DNA from: a virus
Length of the DNA: 52,534 nt
IMG/VR virus record: IMGVR_UViG_3300044516_001715
Span: 1-52,534 of that record
Strand: one strand, 5' to 3'
Part shown: positions 19,001 through 27,441 of the stretch, piece by piece
Numbering within the stretch: the stretch's first letter is position 1
How the letters are laid out: each line of letters starts with the position of its first letter
Notes under the pieces: generated by a model
Databases searched by the model: none
What the model saw: only the letters and a program-made list of their open reading frames with translations
What the model was told of the DNA's origin: nothing
Position numbers and translations under genes: made by a program

Positions 19001-19881
19001 GCACGAGTTGCTGTAGTAGTTCCACCCTGTTGGGCTGAGGATGAATTCTGTAAACTTTGATTATTTGTTGCGGGATTAGCCACAACAGGTTCCAAACTTG
19101 TTGCGAATCTTTTATTATACATGTGAGGGGTTGCCAAAAGATGTGATATTAAAATTTCATTTAATATATTAAACTTGAACCCCTTGAATTCTAAAGTGAT
19201 TGAATAATTACCTGTTGAAGTATTGAACCTTGCGTCAAACTTTTCCAAGTATAGTTGGTATTTTATTGCCTGTCCGTAATACCCTTTTAGCGTCAAATAA
19301 AATTGAGGATAAGGTAAAGTAAAAAAAGCGGCATACGGGGAGTTATCTCCAAGTTGGAATAAAGCCCTTCCTTGAACATCTTCCAATTGCATTGAAACTG
19401 ATGGAATAAAACTTGTTCCAAGTTTACAGATAATAGAGGTGATACCCAATAAACCGTTGTCAGTAACATTTTGTTGGTCCAAAACAGTATCAACAAAGTA
19501 TGCTTTATTACCACGTGTGACGGTTTTCTCCAATTTGGCATTAGTAAATTGACCACTCAAAGCATCTTTACCTGTCAATTCATCATAGTAACCTGTACCT
19601 AAGTAATTATTTTTGGTTGGTTTTAGAAAATTTATTCTAGCAATAGTCATACTAGTGTTTACGTTTTCATTTGGTTGTATACCTAAAGCAAGTTTTGTTC
19701 TTGGTAATATTTGGGCCTCCAAATTAGCATACATCACCAAATTTTCGTGGTCTACAATTCTTTCACTTATTCTACCCGTACTATCAATAGTCTTATTTGG
19801 GTCAATTAAAATGATATTATCATAATCGAATTCAGGTAAAATATGACCACTTAAATCTCCTTGTATATTACTACCTGCCAT
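13087..19881 (-). CDS. Giant baseplate hub/tail protein with C-terminal IPT/TIG domain
   Basis: This 2264-aa protein is among the largest here. About residues 180-250 contain LTLKGYYGQAIKYQLYLEKF and TGNYSITLEFKGFKF, a beta-rich segment. About residues 1850-1900 contain NLRHVPMFNGPYLITDVSHT with TPGDFTTNFTGVR, the pattern seen near the end of hub proteins such as T4 gp27 and gpD-type tail proteins. The last 90 residues (FSPLTGTTGTVISLSGTNLE) form a typical IPT/TIG immunoglobulin-like domain. Long Asn/Gln/Thr-rich spacers link these parts. The gene overlaps the LysM protein stop by 11 bases. A hub with several fused modules is the best reading; the exact T4 counterpart is uncertain. Confidence 0.72.
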   Translation of the reverse strand: MAGSNIQGDLSGHILPEFDYDNIILIDPNKTIDSTGRISERIVDHENLVMYANLEAQILPRTKLALGIQPNENVNTSMTIARINFLKPTKNNYLGTGYYDELTGKDALSGQFTNAKLEKTVTRGNKAYFVDTVLDQQNVTDNGLLGITSIICKLGTSFIPSVSMQLEDVQGRALFQLGDNSPYAAFFTLPYPQFYLTLKGYYGQAIKYQLYLEKFDARFNTSTGNYSITLEFKGFKFNILNEILISHLLATPHMYNKRFATSLEPVVANPATNNQSLQNSSSAQQGGTTTATRAENTVYAEFVTERGYEKVVEVYSEYKSKGLIPQDFPELTLLQLMNKLEMFEKNVVNSYPLVNVEPLTNIRNYLKTLKAFVESLIGPQNTSWFLTNLDPRAIILNNNNRVYFFKKELQTNLVSQTAAIKNLNTIFDRSLSELKKNPTLGEDSNENIKLDKLTPNQIQITIDISQINKDATAASFFNVISANDVQKTTTQNNLDILLAKKGTVINGTTVQSDPVFFNFDQQNGFTQTVNQIEEDALKKLKAYETAITEELKLLIQDKSTGIGFNPTVRNMCAVIMANTEGFIRLLDDCHTKAWSVKYDPVRALAIQKNGSSAKNTEAQTVVQITSQAAGANQGIVNGQTPVYPWPQFFVESPDDKKGRFQLQYLGAPSVVKITQASDFSKWPEVEFVEEYIKGLIMKDNIPSTQTPIESQLTTFAIQINAIEYPTSNVIYSNKQEVRYFYEIWEREYVTANYSNFSRALPNQVSPFITLNTSVETNNIIESLGVNNPGITFKLKNTNLNSQNYPTFLKQISNNGTGPSYYNYERGFFVTSYLKELTDNPFSILKTTELGLDPQQSADLKPLVDLTKNASNEFKIIDTYPFTSSGWVQTNMSQSATATLNNVFDTKNVITVFADRNMISNFTDLYDYINKRPVTNFGYRTTPTPSIISESLSTQPNVSTQTMNLFFDGSINNTSRMIPTEGFVQTPTSKYLGKVQTTSILNTPFFINAIQNGVRLEKNKSRNPYIQAAYLFINSLPLISLRERYKSLGINNELDYMASCFNKFGAIHKVPYAWILKMGSIWYRYKTYVETNKDILDGIWNNFDYLGNFDPTFSSKTTTYEFQFPITNPRKYEISLEKQNQNILEIQTGFYPKVMNDFAFFYNGRDLFKSYTNSEIQSAVSDGLRLYQFPNSEFSAEQNNKDVNVSTWSALLPNTLVDAYSTINLCVPATDEVEFGTEYYILPSFGANMNQTNYELVTNQTSNPTTTTDLVDNKAMYNGSVRCLWAASNYGYFDANQVIKPNTDSYMNLIYSDGSTIVPFQLLSSNAYTTMEEIFGVFDKRALDLMEKEFLNYCAPITNVKYAPARSEINKSAVQIDGISRNFQAFMREAMKLTPTLATNTKDLFKEAITNQFNNFSSQIKSIMEYDVIIRNGNPSKFNRKTWESYVSIGLQTPTVVEPITFQPYVTNTLPSAGGGISLQQSKNLNGPAWKSLLTEVGFSSIPDLTYTDNGSYITDFFINNNIEFSSRNVGLLAPIIKMYATQRLNNPNLLVTNFRDNLTAYLNNNETFQGDLLNQVIISTQAKLPDVQEPQEQTIQSGLSGLQGKVEIYNVFKSLNDKWVAGYDYSQRTLFEDFLFLDRASRNIGETVVLDIFSVKNLINKNALNEGMSVYTLLSSMLMQNNFVVMPLPAYCNFYNVQEVNGIQSPNTESTLDFADNMWGTFTNVDYRKSGPKIVCFYVGKPSDQLGVSVKLTGIGDDGFDLRNPTGNPVIENQQGKTDWGLSNKVVGFNVDIGIRNQNVFQTFSVSQDNGKATSESIAAILMMADQTNTKNVGTQNASLYNFYKRRSYQCEVSAMGNALIQPTMYFNLRHVPMFNGPYLITDVSHTITPGDFTTNFTGVRQGIYDYPVEDNYLQKINQNLLTQLENLVIQKTDQNTTITTTNQGKETNLIQNSNNLSVDAQNACRANLSPQFDRLESTTGQLTKLTATDFSDSLKTYTGTAPNAELQTIVYVLSYMRTFSIAGDPKGEFVAYDFNFSNITLDKSIAASLTQDFVPNVYSCIKTKTISGEKSLPAAKFNDVNTYLKFMTGLITPRISQITGGVFKDKIIEYYCTAFPSAQVTLEYYESNIDRFLGIYGNIVDQAIASAGRVGLRTDIGTSFNQGGGGQQTTIPACPPTVLSAFSPLTGTTGTVISLSGTNLEYIRTITVGTTQVDFRTVQFISTNKIKFSIPQIVSTPPQQLQISVTTTGNLIPVVAPGIFTFI

Positions 19882-20194
19882 AATAATAAAAATATTGTTC
19901 TACAGCTGTTTTATAATCTTGGAGGGACGGTATCAGAGGGAACGGTATCACCAAGATAGCACCATCATAGATGTAATTTTCTAGTCCCCCGAAAATTGGA
20001 TTAGCCTGTAGAATCAACCATCCAAATACAGGGGAACTATAATATTGTTGTGAAATTCTATCTAATCTACTTTGACCTACTTTGTAAATGTATGTTTGGT
20101 CTGTAGTTTTTGCGGGAATAGTCACATATGGAACTATAGTTTGTTCTCCGTTGAATGTAAATTCATTATATCTGTTGTAATAAGGGTATGACAT
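19871..20194 (-). CDS. LysM-domain baseplate protein, T4 gp53-like
   Basis: The ATG at 20194 gives 107 aa. It overlaps the preceding stop by one base (TGATG); an in-frame TTG one codon earlier is unlikely. The core YKVGQSRLDRISQQYYSSP, then GWLILQANPI and a final YDGAILVIPFP, is a LysM fold as found in T4 gp53 and other small baseplate proteins. LysM in such proteins is usually structural rather than enzymatic. It sits between two giant tail genes and overlaps both, so its amount is probably set by coupling. Confidence 0.8.
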   Translation of the reverse strand: MSYPYYNRYNEFTFNGEQTIVPYVTIPAKTTDQTYIYKVGQSRLDRISQQYYSSPVFGWLILQANPIFGGLENYIYDGAILVIPFPLIPSLQDYKTAVEQYFYYYGR

Positions 20195-23100
20195 CAATTC
20201 AATTTAACTTTGGATATAAGAACGTCTCCACCAGGTGTTGTTGGCGTGTTCCATTTATTATCTGTATTTTGGTTTGTTTTTGCCCCCAAAGATTTTATTA
20301 AAATTTCTTGATTTGGGTCAGGAGCGCTGGATTTTGAATAGTCAAACTCCCTCGGTTTACCTAATGGGAATGGTGTAAAATTCAGAAAGTTTTTCATTTG
20401 ATTTGTTTCCATTTCGTTCAAAAAGGTCTGTGTTAGAGAATCTTCTTCATCAAATGCGGGTTTTACAATTCCTGTCCAATATGCATCAAATTCTTCAGAA
20501 TACCTCATAGAAGCGCCCCTTGGGGCTAAAGATTGATTTTCAATCAAATTTCCTATCATCGCATTCTTAAAAGTTTGATAAGCATCTCCTTTCAAATCAT
20601 TTGATAAAACCATGTATTGTCTCCTGAACGGGTTTCCACTGAACAGAGGGTTTTTACTAAAAGGAAAAAATACATCATTTTTTATTGTACTTATTTCAGT
20701 GCTGTTTATTCTAACTAAAATACCGGTATAAGTGTCAGAACCCACAGTAAAATTTACATTACTTGTAATTTTTGTGTAGAAATCATTCAAACTTACTTTG
20801 ATTATATCTATATCTTGGTCAAGCTCTTCGTTAGTTTTTGTAGGAGGGTTAGGATTACCCGCATTCACAGGTCCAACTCCGGTCGTTCCCGTCACCCAAT
20901 AAATCACCACGTTTCCATTAGTCTCTTGGAACCCGTCGGTATTGTCCCAAGAGGTTCCTGAATACGGAACAATATTGGCACGACTTACGTATTGTAGATA
21001 TGCTTGTTGTGTGTTTACAACATCTTGGACTATAGTAGTTGCGGCATTTATGAAAGTACCTTGTTTGGCTCTAACCAAGTCCAAATAATTTCGTTTCATT
21101 TGGTCTTTAGCCGCTCTTGAAAAATCTTTATCTGTATTACTTATCCATTCAATCCAAGGGTCTTGACCGGCATTTATTTGAGCAATCATGTCAGTGAAAA
21201 CTTTGTTTACATTTTTTTGTAAATTGTCTGCCTTTCCATACAAATATGTAATAGTGTTAGGGTCTGTATAAAAAGTTCCCTCTTGGTATTTTCTCTCTAT
21301 ACTCCATTGTTGTAACATGGCATTGTTATATTGAGAAAAAATTGATTTACTTTGGTTGAATACAGAAGTGAAATAAGTTTGGGTTGTTGATACAAAAGTA
21401 TCCATAAAATTTTTATAACTTATTCTTCCTGTCTCATCCGTTGCGGTGATAACGTTTGTCTGTCTATCACCTATGGTAGTACTGTTACTTAGAGCAGCAA
21501 TATTTTGAACTTGATTGGTTGTTGGTGCGGTAGGTTGAGCAACTGATTGTAAAAATTCTTTATCAAGTACTTTATAAGAATCGTCGGTGGGGTCTGCCCT
21601 GTCATCCCACATCTCTGTATTTGCGTAATAATTGAATGTTAGTGCGTTTTGTAATTTATCAACAGCAGTTTTTAAACCTTGTCCCCCAACAAAATTAAAG
21701 TTCAGAGTTATATTTGCAATCATAGGTTGAATACCTATCCCTTCAGGATTTATATCCAGTCCCTCAAAAGCTAAACTCAAACTAGTCGGAATTATTTTTG
21801 TATTATAAAAATCCCCCACCCTTAGTATCAAAACAGGTGGTGTTCCAAATGCGGTGTTTACAGCATTGTTATATTCTAATTCATAGGTACCACCAGCAGT
21901 GGCTTTCACAGTAGGGATTGTATCACCTGGTCTCATACATTGTTGTAAGAATGTCAATCTAGAATTCAAGCCCTCTGGGGTTGTGGAGTGGAAAGAAGGT
22001 TGGAAAAACTTCAATTTGTCTTTCAAATTATCGTATAACATGGGAGAGTCTTGTTTGATGGTCTCAAAATAATCACATTCTGATATGAGAGCCCTTACAA
22101 TTCTTTTGGATATGTTATCCGTTGGTCTAAATTTAGGTTCAACTCTTGTAGGCGGAGATGGTGGAATTGAAGTGTTCGTTGGTTGAGTTGGCACTATGTT
22201 TGGCGGTTGTTGTGAAGGTTCGGGTGCACTTATTGTTATAGATTTTATTTTTACCCTTCTACATGCCATTGCTGTTGAATTTGTAATTGATTGACCGGCA
22301 AGACTATTATTGTTATCATCGTTGTCCGAACAACTTTGAAACTCTGTATTTGAAATAAACTGATTCGAACTAGCATCCCATTGGAAAACTTGAACTTTTT
22401 CCGCCCCTTCTCCGAGTGGGTTTTCAGTGAAAGTTATTCTTCCTGATTGTATATAAGAATTCAAAAGTTGGTCTGAAGCAAACAAATTCTTCACACTTTC
22501 AATTCTTCTTTTCGAAAGTTCCAAATTATAATCTTTAGTGTTAGCCGCAGAAGCACTACCTGTCAAATCAATAACAACTTTGGATAGAGGGTTATTCTTC
22601 ATTACCGTTCTAAGTTCATTGAATAAATTTACTTGAACGTGGTTGTAATTTTGAGTAACTACATTATTGATAAAAACTCCTTGTGATGCATAAGTTGTGG
22701 TACTTTGATTTATATAATCCGTATAATATTGTGAATAACTTCCAACTACCGGTGATACCGAAGGTGGTGCTGGTATATCGTTAGGGAAATAAAGTGCAAA
22801 GTTTTGGAATTGTTTAAGTGTATCTTGTGGTGTATTCTGTGATGGTTGTGTGATTGGTTGTGAACTATTTTGTGTGTCCCTCGCGCCTGTAGCCAAAGTG
22901 TTTTTAGCCACCTCCACCTGTTCTTTACTAAGATTTTTCGATGATATTGCCTGTTGTATATCTTGTAATTCATTCGGAGGTATTGTATAGTATCTTTTCG
23001 CTAATTCATACAAATCATATTTTTTACAACCCGCAAAGAAAGATTCCAAAATACCATCAATTCTTTCTTTATTACTTTCGTTATTTAAAACTTTATTTAC

Positions 23101-25203
23101 TATAACATTTAGAACCGAAGGATGGTCTACAACAATTTTCCATTGTAAACTACCACCCCTACTTGTGTTAGTATATGTGTAAATTGGTTCTGGTCTACCA
23201 AGGAAATCTTGTGTTTTCCAATTTGCTGTCACATTTTCATTGAATGTCAAACCATAAGGTGGGAACCACATTACTCTACCGCCATTAGGACCCCTTTCAC
23301 AAATAGGTAATTCATTCACATTTATACCTGGTGTGTTTGATGTTCTCCAAGCTAAATTTTCTAATGAAAACATATATTTCTTAGCAAAGGCTGAATTATT
23401 TGTTCCAATCAAATTTGATGAAGCTTGACCGCCCTCTTGTTTGTTAGGCACTATATTCAAGTTATAGGTTTTATCAAAAACTGAATATGAAAATCTTCTA
23501 CCTTCATTTACAACGCCATCTTGTTTTTGTAAATCATTATACTGAAGATATGGTATATCCTTGGCAAAAACTCTACAGTATTCTGTACCAACCTCGTTTC
23601 CTAAAGAACCAACATAACTTAGTACTCTCGAACCTTTAGTTAGTTCTTTATACCCATCATTGAAAACTTTACTGACTTGGTCCATAGCATTACCAACATG
23701 TTGCAGTCTCCTACCGCCCTGTGGTTGGCTATTTATAATTCTTTGAGTATCATCAAGTATTGACCCTTGTCTAAACTCTAAATTTACAGACTCAGTTGAA
23801 TTGTATGATGAAGGTTTGAAGTCTTGGTCTAACTGTGTTACTTCTCCTCCAATACCAACTTTTTTTCCCGCATTCCCCCTGTATTTTGGGGATACCCAAG
23901 TGAATCCACCTTCAATTCCACCGCCATTGATATAAGCAGGTCCATTAGCTCCAAGTTTAATCTCTCTATTCGGTCCTTCATATAGTTGTGCTAACTCTTG
24001 TGGACCATATACAGGGGCTTGAACCTCTTGTCCGAATTCGTTATTCGGTAAATCCCCTGTAGGTGAAAAAACTCTTGATGGTTCTGAGGTTGGTGAACCT
24101 ATGTAGTAATTTGAATTGTTTATTGTTGTACCAAATAAAGCCCCACCAACTCTATCAAAAATATTCCTATCATATCCTGGCTTATATTTGTTATAATTTA
24201 TACTGCCGAATAATCTTGACCTTTGTCCTCCTCCAGTATTGTCCAAAAATATTTGTGAACCTGTCTTCGGGGGTCCTAATAACTGTCCAAAAAAATTACC
24301 CACAGTTGTGTTGGACCTTTGAAATGCTAACTGAAGTTGTTGTATTGTGGTTGGAAACCCTGAATTTATCGATGGGTCGAAATAAGAACCAGGTATTGGC
24401 GATGTTGGTATTATACTACCAGCTAATCTGAGGGCGAAATCCGTTGCAGCTAAAATTGGTCCTGATGGTTGGGTAATTACCCAATTTGGTTCGATGAGAG
24501 GAACCCTTGTAGTCAAAAGATTGAATATATCTGTACCACTATCTATATTGAAAAGATTTATTCTTCCCAACGTTTGTTGCCTTATTTCTGTGGCAATTCT
24601 TTCTTCAAATGACCTTCTGAGTGTAGATGCGCCGAGTCTGGCAATGTATGAATCTTGTGTCAAAAGACCGTTACTTCCCTGAGGGTCTCTTGTAAGTAGA
24701 ATTTGTACAGGATTATATGAAGAGGGTACAAAAGTTGATGGGTATGGTTGATTATTATATATGTTTCTTGAACCGTTTCTAATCCAATCAGGTTCTGTAA
24801 TCATTTCACCACTATCAACCGTCCCGTTACCACCGGTACCATAAGCGTTTCTTGGTCTCCATTCCCTTGCAGCAATTGGTGCTTGGTCTATGATGTGAGC
24901 ATCTTGTTGTCCTGGTCCATACTCACCTTGGTTTGAACGTGTGTTATTCAATCCACCCACATCTCCAACAATTCTATACCCACCTTCAGCCCCAAACTGA
25001 TTCAGAGGATAAAGTCTGTTGGCTAAAATTGGCGAATCAATTAAAACATCAGGACTGTCAGTAACCGACAACTGTGATTGTTGATACTCATATGTTATCG
25101 GGGGGTCAGGACGATTTGGAGATTTCGGGTAAGGTGCCAAATTTCTCGTCATCAATCGTGACCTGAACCTTTCGGAACTACTATAATCTAATGGGCTAGG
25201 CAC
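20194..25203 (-). CDS. 1669-aa virion protein with internal OmpA-like domain
   Basis: The first codon is probably GTG at 25203 (MPSPLDYSSSERF); the next in-frame ATG is 17 codons later. The first half is Gly/Asn/Pro-rich and low in recognisable motifs. About residues 820-940 hold VVIDLTGSASAANTKDYNLE, then LSKRRIESVKNLF, an OmpA-C-like peptidoglycan-binding pattern with the conserved Asn and Arg. About residues 1100-1200 contain ILRVGDFYNTKIIPTSLSLA and further beta structure. The gene lies between the tape measure and LysM genes in the baseplate region. A role in holding or sensing the cell wall during infection is inferred from the OmpA-like domain. Confidence 0.75.
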   Translation of the reverse strand: MPSPLDYSSSERFRSRLMTRNLAPYPKSPNRPDPPITYEYQQSQLSVTDSPDVLIDSPILANRLYPLNQFGAEGGYRIVGDVGGLNNTRSNQGEYGPGQQDAHIIDQAPIAAREWRPRNAYGTGGNGTVDSGEMITEPDWIRNGSRNIYNNQPYPSTFVPSSYNPVQILLTRDPQGSNGLLTQDSYIARLGASTLRRSFEERIATEIRQQTLGRINLFNIDSGTDIFNLLTTRVPLIEPNWVITQPSGPILAATDFALRLAGSIIPTSPIPGSYFDPSINSGFPTTIQQLQLAFQRSNTTVGNFFGQLLGPPKTGSQIFLDNTGGGQRSRLFGSINYNKYKPGYDRNIFDRVGGALFGTTINNSNYYIGSPTSEPSRVFSPTGDLPNNEFGQEVQAPVYGPQELAQLYEGPNREIKLGANGPAYINGGGIEGGFTWVSPKYRGNAGKKVGIGGEVTQLDQDFKPSSYNSTESVNLEFRQGSILDDTQRIINSQPQGGRRLQHVGNAMDQVSKVFNDGYKELTKGSRVLSYVGSLGNEVGTEYCRVFAKDIPYLQYNDLQKQDGVVNEGRRFSYSVFDKTYNLNIVPNKQEGGQASSNLIGTNNSAFAKKYMFSLENLAWRTSNTPGINVNELPICERGPNGGRVMWFPPYGLTFNENVTANWKTQDFLGRPEPIYTYTNTSRGGSLQWKIVVDHPSVLNVIVNKVLNNESNKERIDGILESFFAGCKKYDLYELAKRYYTIPPNELQDIQQAISSKNLSKEQVEVAKNTLATGARDTQNSSQPITQPSQNTPQDTLKQFQNFALYFPNDIPAPPSVSPVVGSYSQYYTDYINQSTTTYASQGVFINNVVTQNYNHVQVNLFNELRTVMKNNPLSKVVIDLTGSASAANTKDYNLELSKRRIESVKNLFASDQLLNSYIQSGRITFTENPLGEGAEKVQVFQWDASSNQFISNTEFQSCSDNDDNNNSLAGQSITNSTAMACRRVKIKSITISAPEPSQQPPNIVPTQPTNTSIPPSPPTRVEPKFRPTDNISKRIVRALISECDYFETIKQDSPMLYDNLKDKLKFFQPSFHSTTPEGLNSRLTFLQQCMRPGDTIPTVKATAGGTYELEYNNAVNTAFGTPPVLILRVGDFYNTKIIPTSLSLAFEGLDINPEGIGIQPMIANITLNFNFVGGQGLKTAVDKLQNALTFNYYANTEMWDDRADPTDDSYKVLDKEFLQSVAQPTAPTTNQVQNIAALSNSTTIGDRQTNVITATDETGRISYKNFMDTFVSTTQTYFTSVFNQSKSIFSQYNNAMLQQWSIERKYQEGTFYTDPNTITYLYGKADNLQKNVNKVFTDMIAQINAGQDPWIEWISNTDKDFSRAAKDQMKRNYLDLVRAKQGTFINAATTIVQDVVNTQQAYLQYVSRANIVPYSGTSWDNTDGFQETNGNVVIYWVTGTTGVGPVNAGNPNPPTKTNEELDQDIDIIKVSLNDFYTKITSNVNFTVGSDTYTGILVRINSTEISTIKNDVFFPFSKNPLFSGNPFRRQYMVLSNDLKGDAYQTFKNAMIGNLIENQSLAPRGASMRYSEEFDAYWTGIVKPAFDEEDSLTQTFLNEMETNQMKNFLNFTPFPLGKPREFDYSKSSAPDPNQEILIKSLGAKTNQNTDNKWNTPTTPGGDVLISKVKLN

Positions 25204-25223
25204 TTGATACTTCTATTTAATCA

Positions 25224-25230
25224 ATAAATA
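25224..25230 (-). promoter_or_regulatory. Putative late promoter motif TATTTAT before 1669-aa gene
   Basis: Coding-sense TATTTAT, 20 bases before the GTG start, in the 62-base gap after the tape-measure gene. It supports the GTG over the internal ATG. Confidence 0.5.
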
Positions 25231-25265
25231 GGTAAACATTATTTTTTTTTAAAACTAAATTACAA

Positions 25266-27251
25266 TTATGTTGTTACCGAATATTGTCCTTTTTTAGCAA
25301 TCTTACCTGCTCTGAGTAAAGCACCCTCGGTTACCTCCAAAAGGGCTTGTTTCACAGTTTCGGGTGATTGTAAAATATATTCAGTGAAAGCAGGATAAGA
25401 TGGCATACTACTGAAATCTGGTGGAAGTTTTACTGTAAGTTCTGCCGGTATAGGTGTTTTATCATCAAACGATACTTTCATATTCATTCCTGTTGTAGCC
25501 GCCCTTAAACCAGATTCATTTATTGCATTCAATAGTGGTAAAAAGGCCTTTGTTGATGCCGCATTCACAACAAACTCACCATCTGATAATCTTGTTTCTA
25601 TAGAATCGCTTGTTGAAGTACCGGGTCCCCTTACTAAACCACCGGTGGCTCTACCTGGGGGTAATCTTCTTCCACCACCACCAAGTCCTATTTTTCCCAA
25701 GATTTCATTTAACATTTCGGTTGCTCCTCTTCCTCTATCCGCATAAACAGTTTGAATATCTTTTTTGAAAACATCGTAAATTGCTGGAGCTGAGGCTTTC
25801 ATATAATCTTTTAATTTTGCTATTTCGTTTTGTTGTTCTCTTTCCCTCTGTGCTTCTGAAATTTTAGCATCTTGTATATTTTGTAATCTAGTTTTGAACT
25901 CTTCCATTTTTTCAAAAAATCCAGATTTTTCGTAACTCTTTCTCAGTGAATCTGCAACATCCCTCGTTGCATCCAACGAATTATTCACATTTCTCAAAAC
26001 TCCTGGCATGTTAAAATATGTTTTAGATAATACCTCTCTTACCGCTTTGAATTCGGCTAATAATTTTTCACTTGTTGAAAGTTGAGCTTCTTGTATTTTT
26101 TCCAATGTTTTGGGTGCTTCCTCTTGTTGTTTAATCAATCTTTGGAAATCATCTTTATTTAAATTATACAATTTTTGTTGATATTCATTCCCTTTGTCAT
26201 CTTTGATTGATACCTCATATTCTCCTCCTTCTCCCATTCTGGCAACGTTTGCAATCATTTTTTTGTCCTCTTCCGAAACATCAAAGTTTAATCCTGTGGT
26301 ATTGATTTTTTTTAATTTATCATCCATTTCAGCCGCGGCGAGCGCTGTTCTTCTCATGTTTTCCGCACTGAGTCCTGTCTCGTCTTCCAAAGCTTTCATT
26401 GTGAGAATACCCTGAGGACTGACTCTGAAACTTTTAGTTTTTTCATCAAAATATGTGAAAGATTTCGCGACATTTATTATACTGTCTTGTAAACCTGATG
26501 GGTCGTTTATAGATTGATTCATCAATTGGAATGGGTCTGTGAGATTTCCCACTGAAACTCCTAATCTTTGAAATGCTGATGCCATCTTTACCGCATCCTC
26601 AGGATTTAATACTTTATCTGCAAAGGTAAAGGTTTCTTTCATATCAAACCTTAGTCTCGAAGCCTGTGCTGCCATTTTGGTCAATCCCATAACTCCTTCG
26701 TTGAAATTGTATCTCGAGAGTTGTTCAGTTTGTTTAACCACATCTGCCATTACAACTTTAGCATTCTGTCCAATCCTTTGAACATAAACTATGGAATCTT
26801 CTAAGTTATCTGCAATGTTTTGATATTGTATACCAACAGTCTCAAATTCTCCAACAATAGTTTGAACGTTTTGTCCTAAAAGTTTACCCACCGTGAATAA
26901 ATCCTCAACGTCTTTCACGGAAGCAACTACATTTCTTCTTGTACCTGAAGCAATATCATTTATCGTTTCTGCGGCATCAGTATAACTACCACCTAAGGAA
27001 ACTATAGTAGGAGCGGCTGATGAGATTGTTCTCATCATTTCCTGTAATCTTTGTCTTGTACCTGTAAATGCTTTGTTTAGGGCTTCTGCGGTAAGAGTTA
27101 TGTCCTCGAAAGGCTTCAAAGCCGCTATAAGTGGATTTTTTGCCTCCGCAAGCGCTTTGTTCATTTCTGCGAAAGCTTCGGTAAACCTTTTTATGTTTTC
27201 TATGTCATTCTTGGTTGGTGTACCGCCCGTTCCTGTTGTTTGAAAAAACAT
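25266..27251 (-). CDS. Tail tape-measure protein
   Basis: The 661-aa protein sets tail length. It is mostly helical (long runs such as TEAFAEMNKALAEAKNPLI). Near residues 540-590 it carries ATGGLVRGPGTSTSDSIETR and LSDGEFVVNAASTKAFLPLL, the glycine-rich SDSI/GEFVVNA motif found near the C-terminus of many tape-measure proteins. It directly follows the tube and tail-chaperone genes, the canonical order. Length is similar to T4 gp29 (590 aa), suggesting a tail of roughly T4 size. A TATTTAT motif lies 16 bases before the ATG. Confidence 0.9.
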   Translation of the reverse strand: MFFQTTGTGGTPTKNDIENIKRFTEAFAEMNKALAEAKNPLIAALKPFEDITLTAEALNKAFTGTRQRLQEMMRTISSAAPTIVSLGGSYTDAAETINDIASGTRRNVVASVKDVEDLFTVGKLLGQNVQTIVGEFETVGIQYQNIADNLEDSIVYVQRIGQNAKVVMADVVKQTEQLSRYNFNEGVMGLTKMAAQASRLRFDMKETFTFADKVLNPEDAVKMASAFQRLGVSVGNLTDPFQLMNQSINDPSGLQDSIINVAKSFTYFDEKTKSFRVSPQGILTMKALEDETGLSAENMRRTALAAAEMDDKLKKINTTGLNFDVSEEDKKMIANVARMGEGGEYEVSIKDDKGNEYQQKLYNLNKDDFQRLIKQQEEAPKTLEKIQEAQLSTSEKLLAEFKAVREVLSKTYFNMPGVLRNVNNSLDATRDVADSLRKSYEKSGFFEKMEEFKTRLQNIQDAKISEAQREREQQNEIAKLKDYMKASAPAIYDVFKKDIQTVYADRGRGATEMLNEILGKIGLGGGGRRLPPGRATGGLVRGPGTSTSDSIETRLSDGEFVVNAASTKAFLPLLNAINESGLRAATTGMNMKVSFDDKTPIPAELTVKLPPDFSSMPSYPAFTEYILQSPETVKQALLEVTEGALLRAGKIAKKGQYSVTT

Positions 27252-27267
27252 AATTAAATATTATTCA

Positions 27268-27274
27268 ATAAATA
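27268..27274 (-). promoter_or_regulatory. Putative late promoter motif TATTTAT before tape-measure gene
   Basis: Coding-sense TATTTAT, 16 bases before the ATG at 27251, just after the stop of the frameshift extension. Confidence 0.5.
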
Positions 27275-27288
27275 CAAGACAAAAGTTT

Positions 27289-27441
27289 TTATTCTTTTTT
27301 GTGTTCCTCAACCCATTTATCCAATAGATATCTTCTGACAAATATGGGCATGTTCATAAAGTCATTATAACCAACATGAAAAAGGGTTGATAGATAATAA
27401 TACTCGTCTATTTGGTTCTTTCTATAATCAGAAGAAAGGGC
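27289..27441 (-). CDS. Probable +1 frameshift extension of the tail assembly chaperone
   Basis: A 50-codon frame ends with TAA at 27289-27291 and overlaps the end of the chaperone gene in the +1 frame. It has no ATG until FMNMPIF, 22 residues before its end. The frame opens only at 27474. It encodes a coherent peptide (ALSSDYRKNQIDEYYYLSTL, then NMPIFVRRYLLDKWVEE). This resembles short helical proteins with an MP-x3-R pattern that I recall from near tape-measure genes of other myophages. Lambda, P2 and Mu make their tail chaperones by frameshifting at this same map position. The junction GAA TTT TTT CGC C lets tRNA-Phe slip from TTT to TTC before a CGC codon, which should be rare in so AT-rich a genome. 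The fused product would be 294 aa. Frameshifting itself is inferred. Confidence 0.65.
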   Translation of the reverse strand, partial: ALSSDYRKNQIDEYYYLSTLFHVGYNDFMNMPIFVRRYLLDKWVEEHKKE

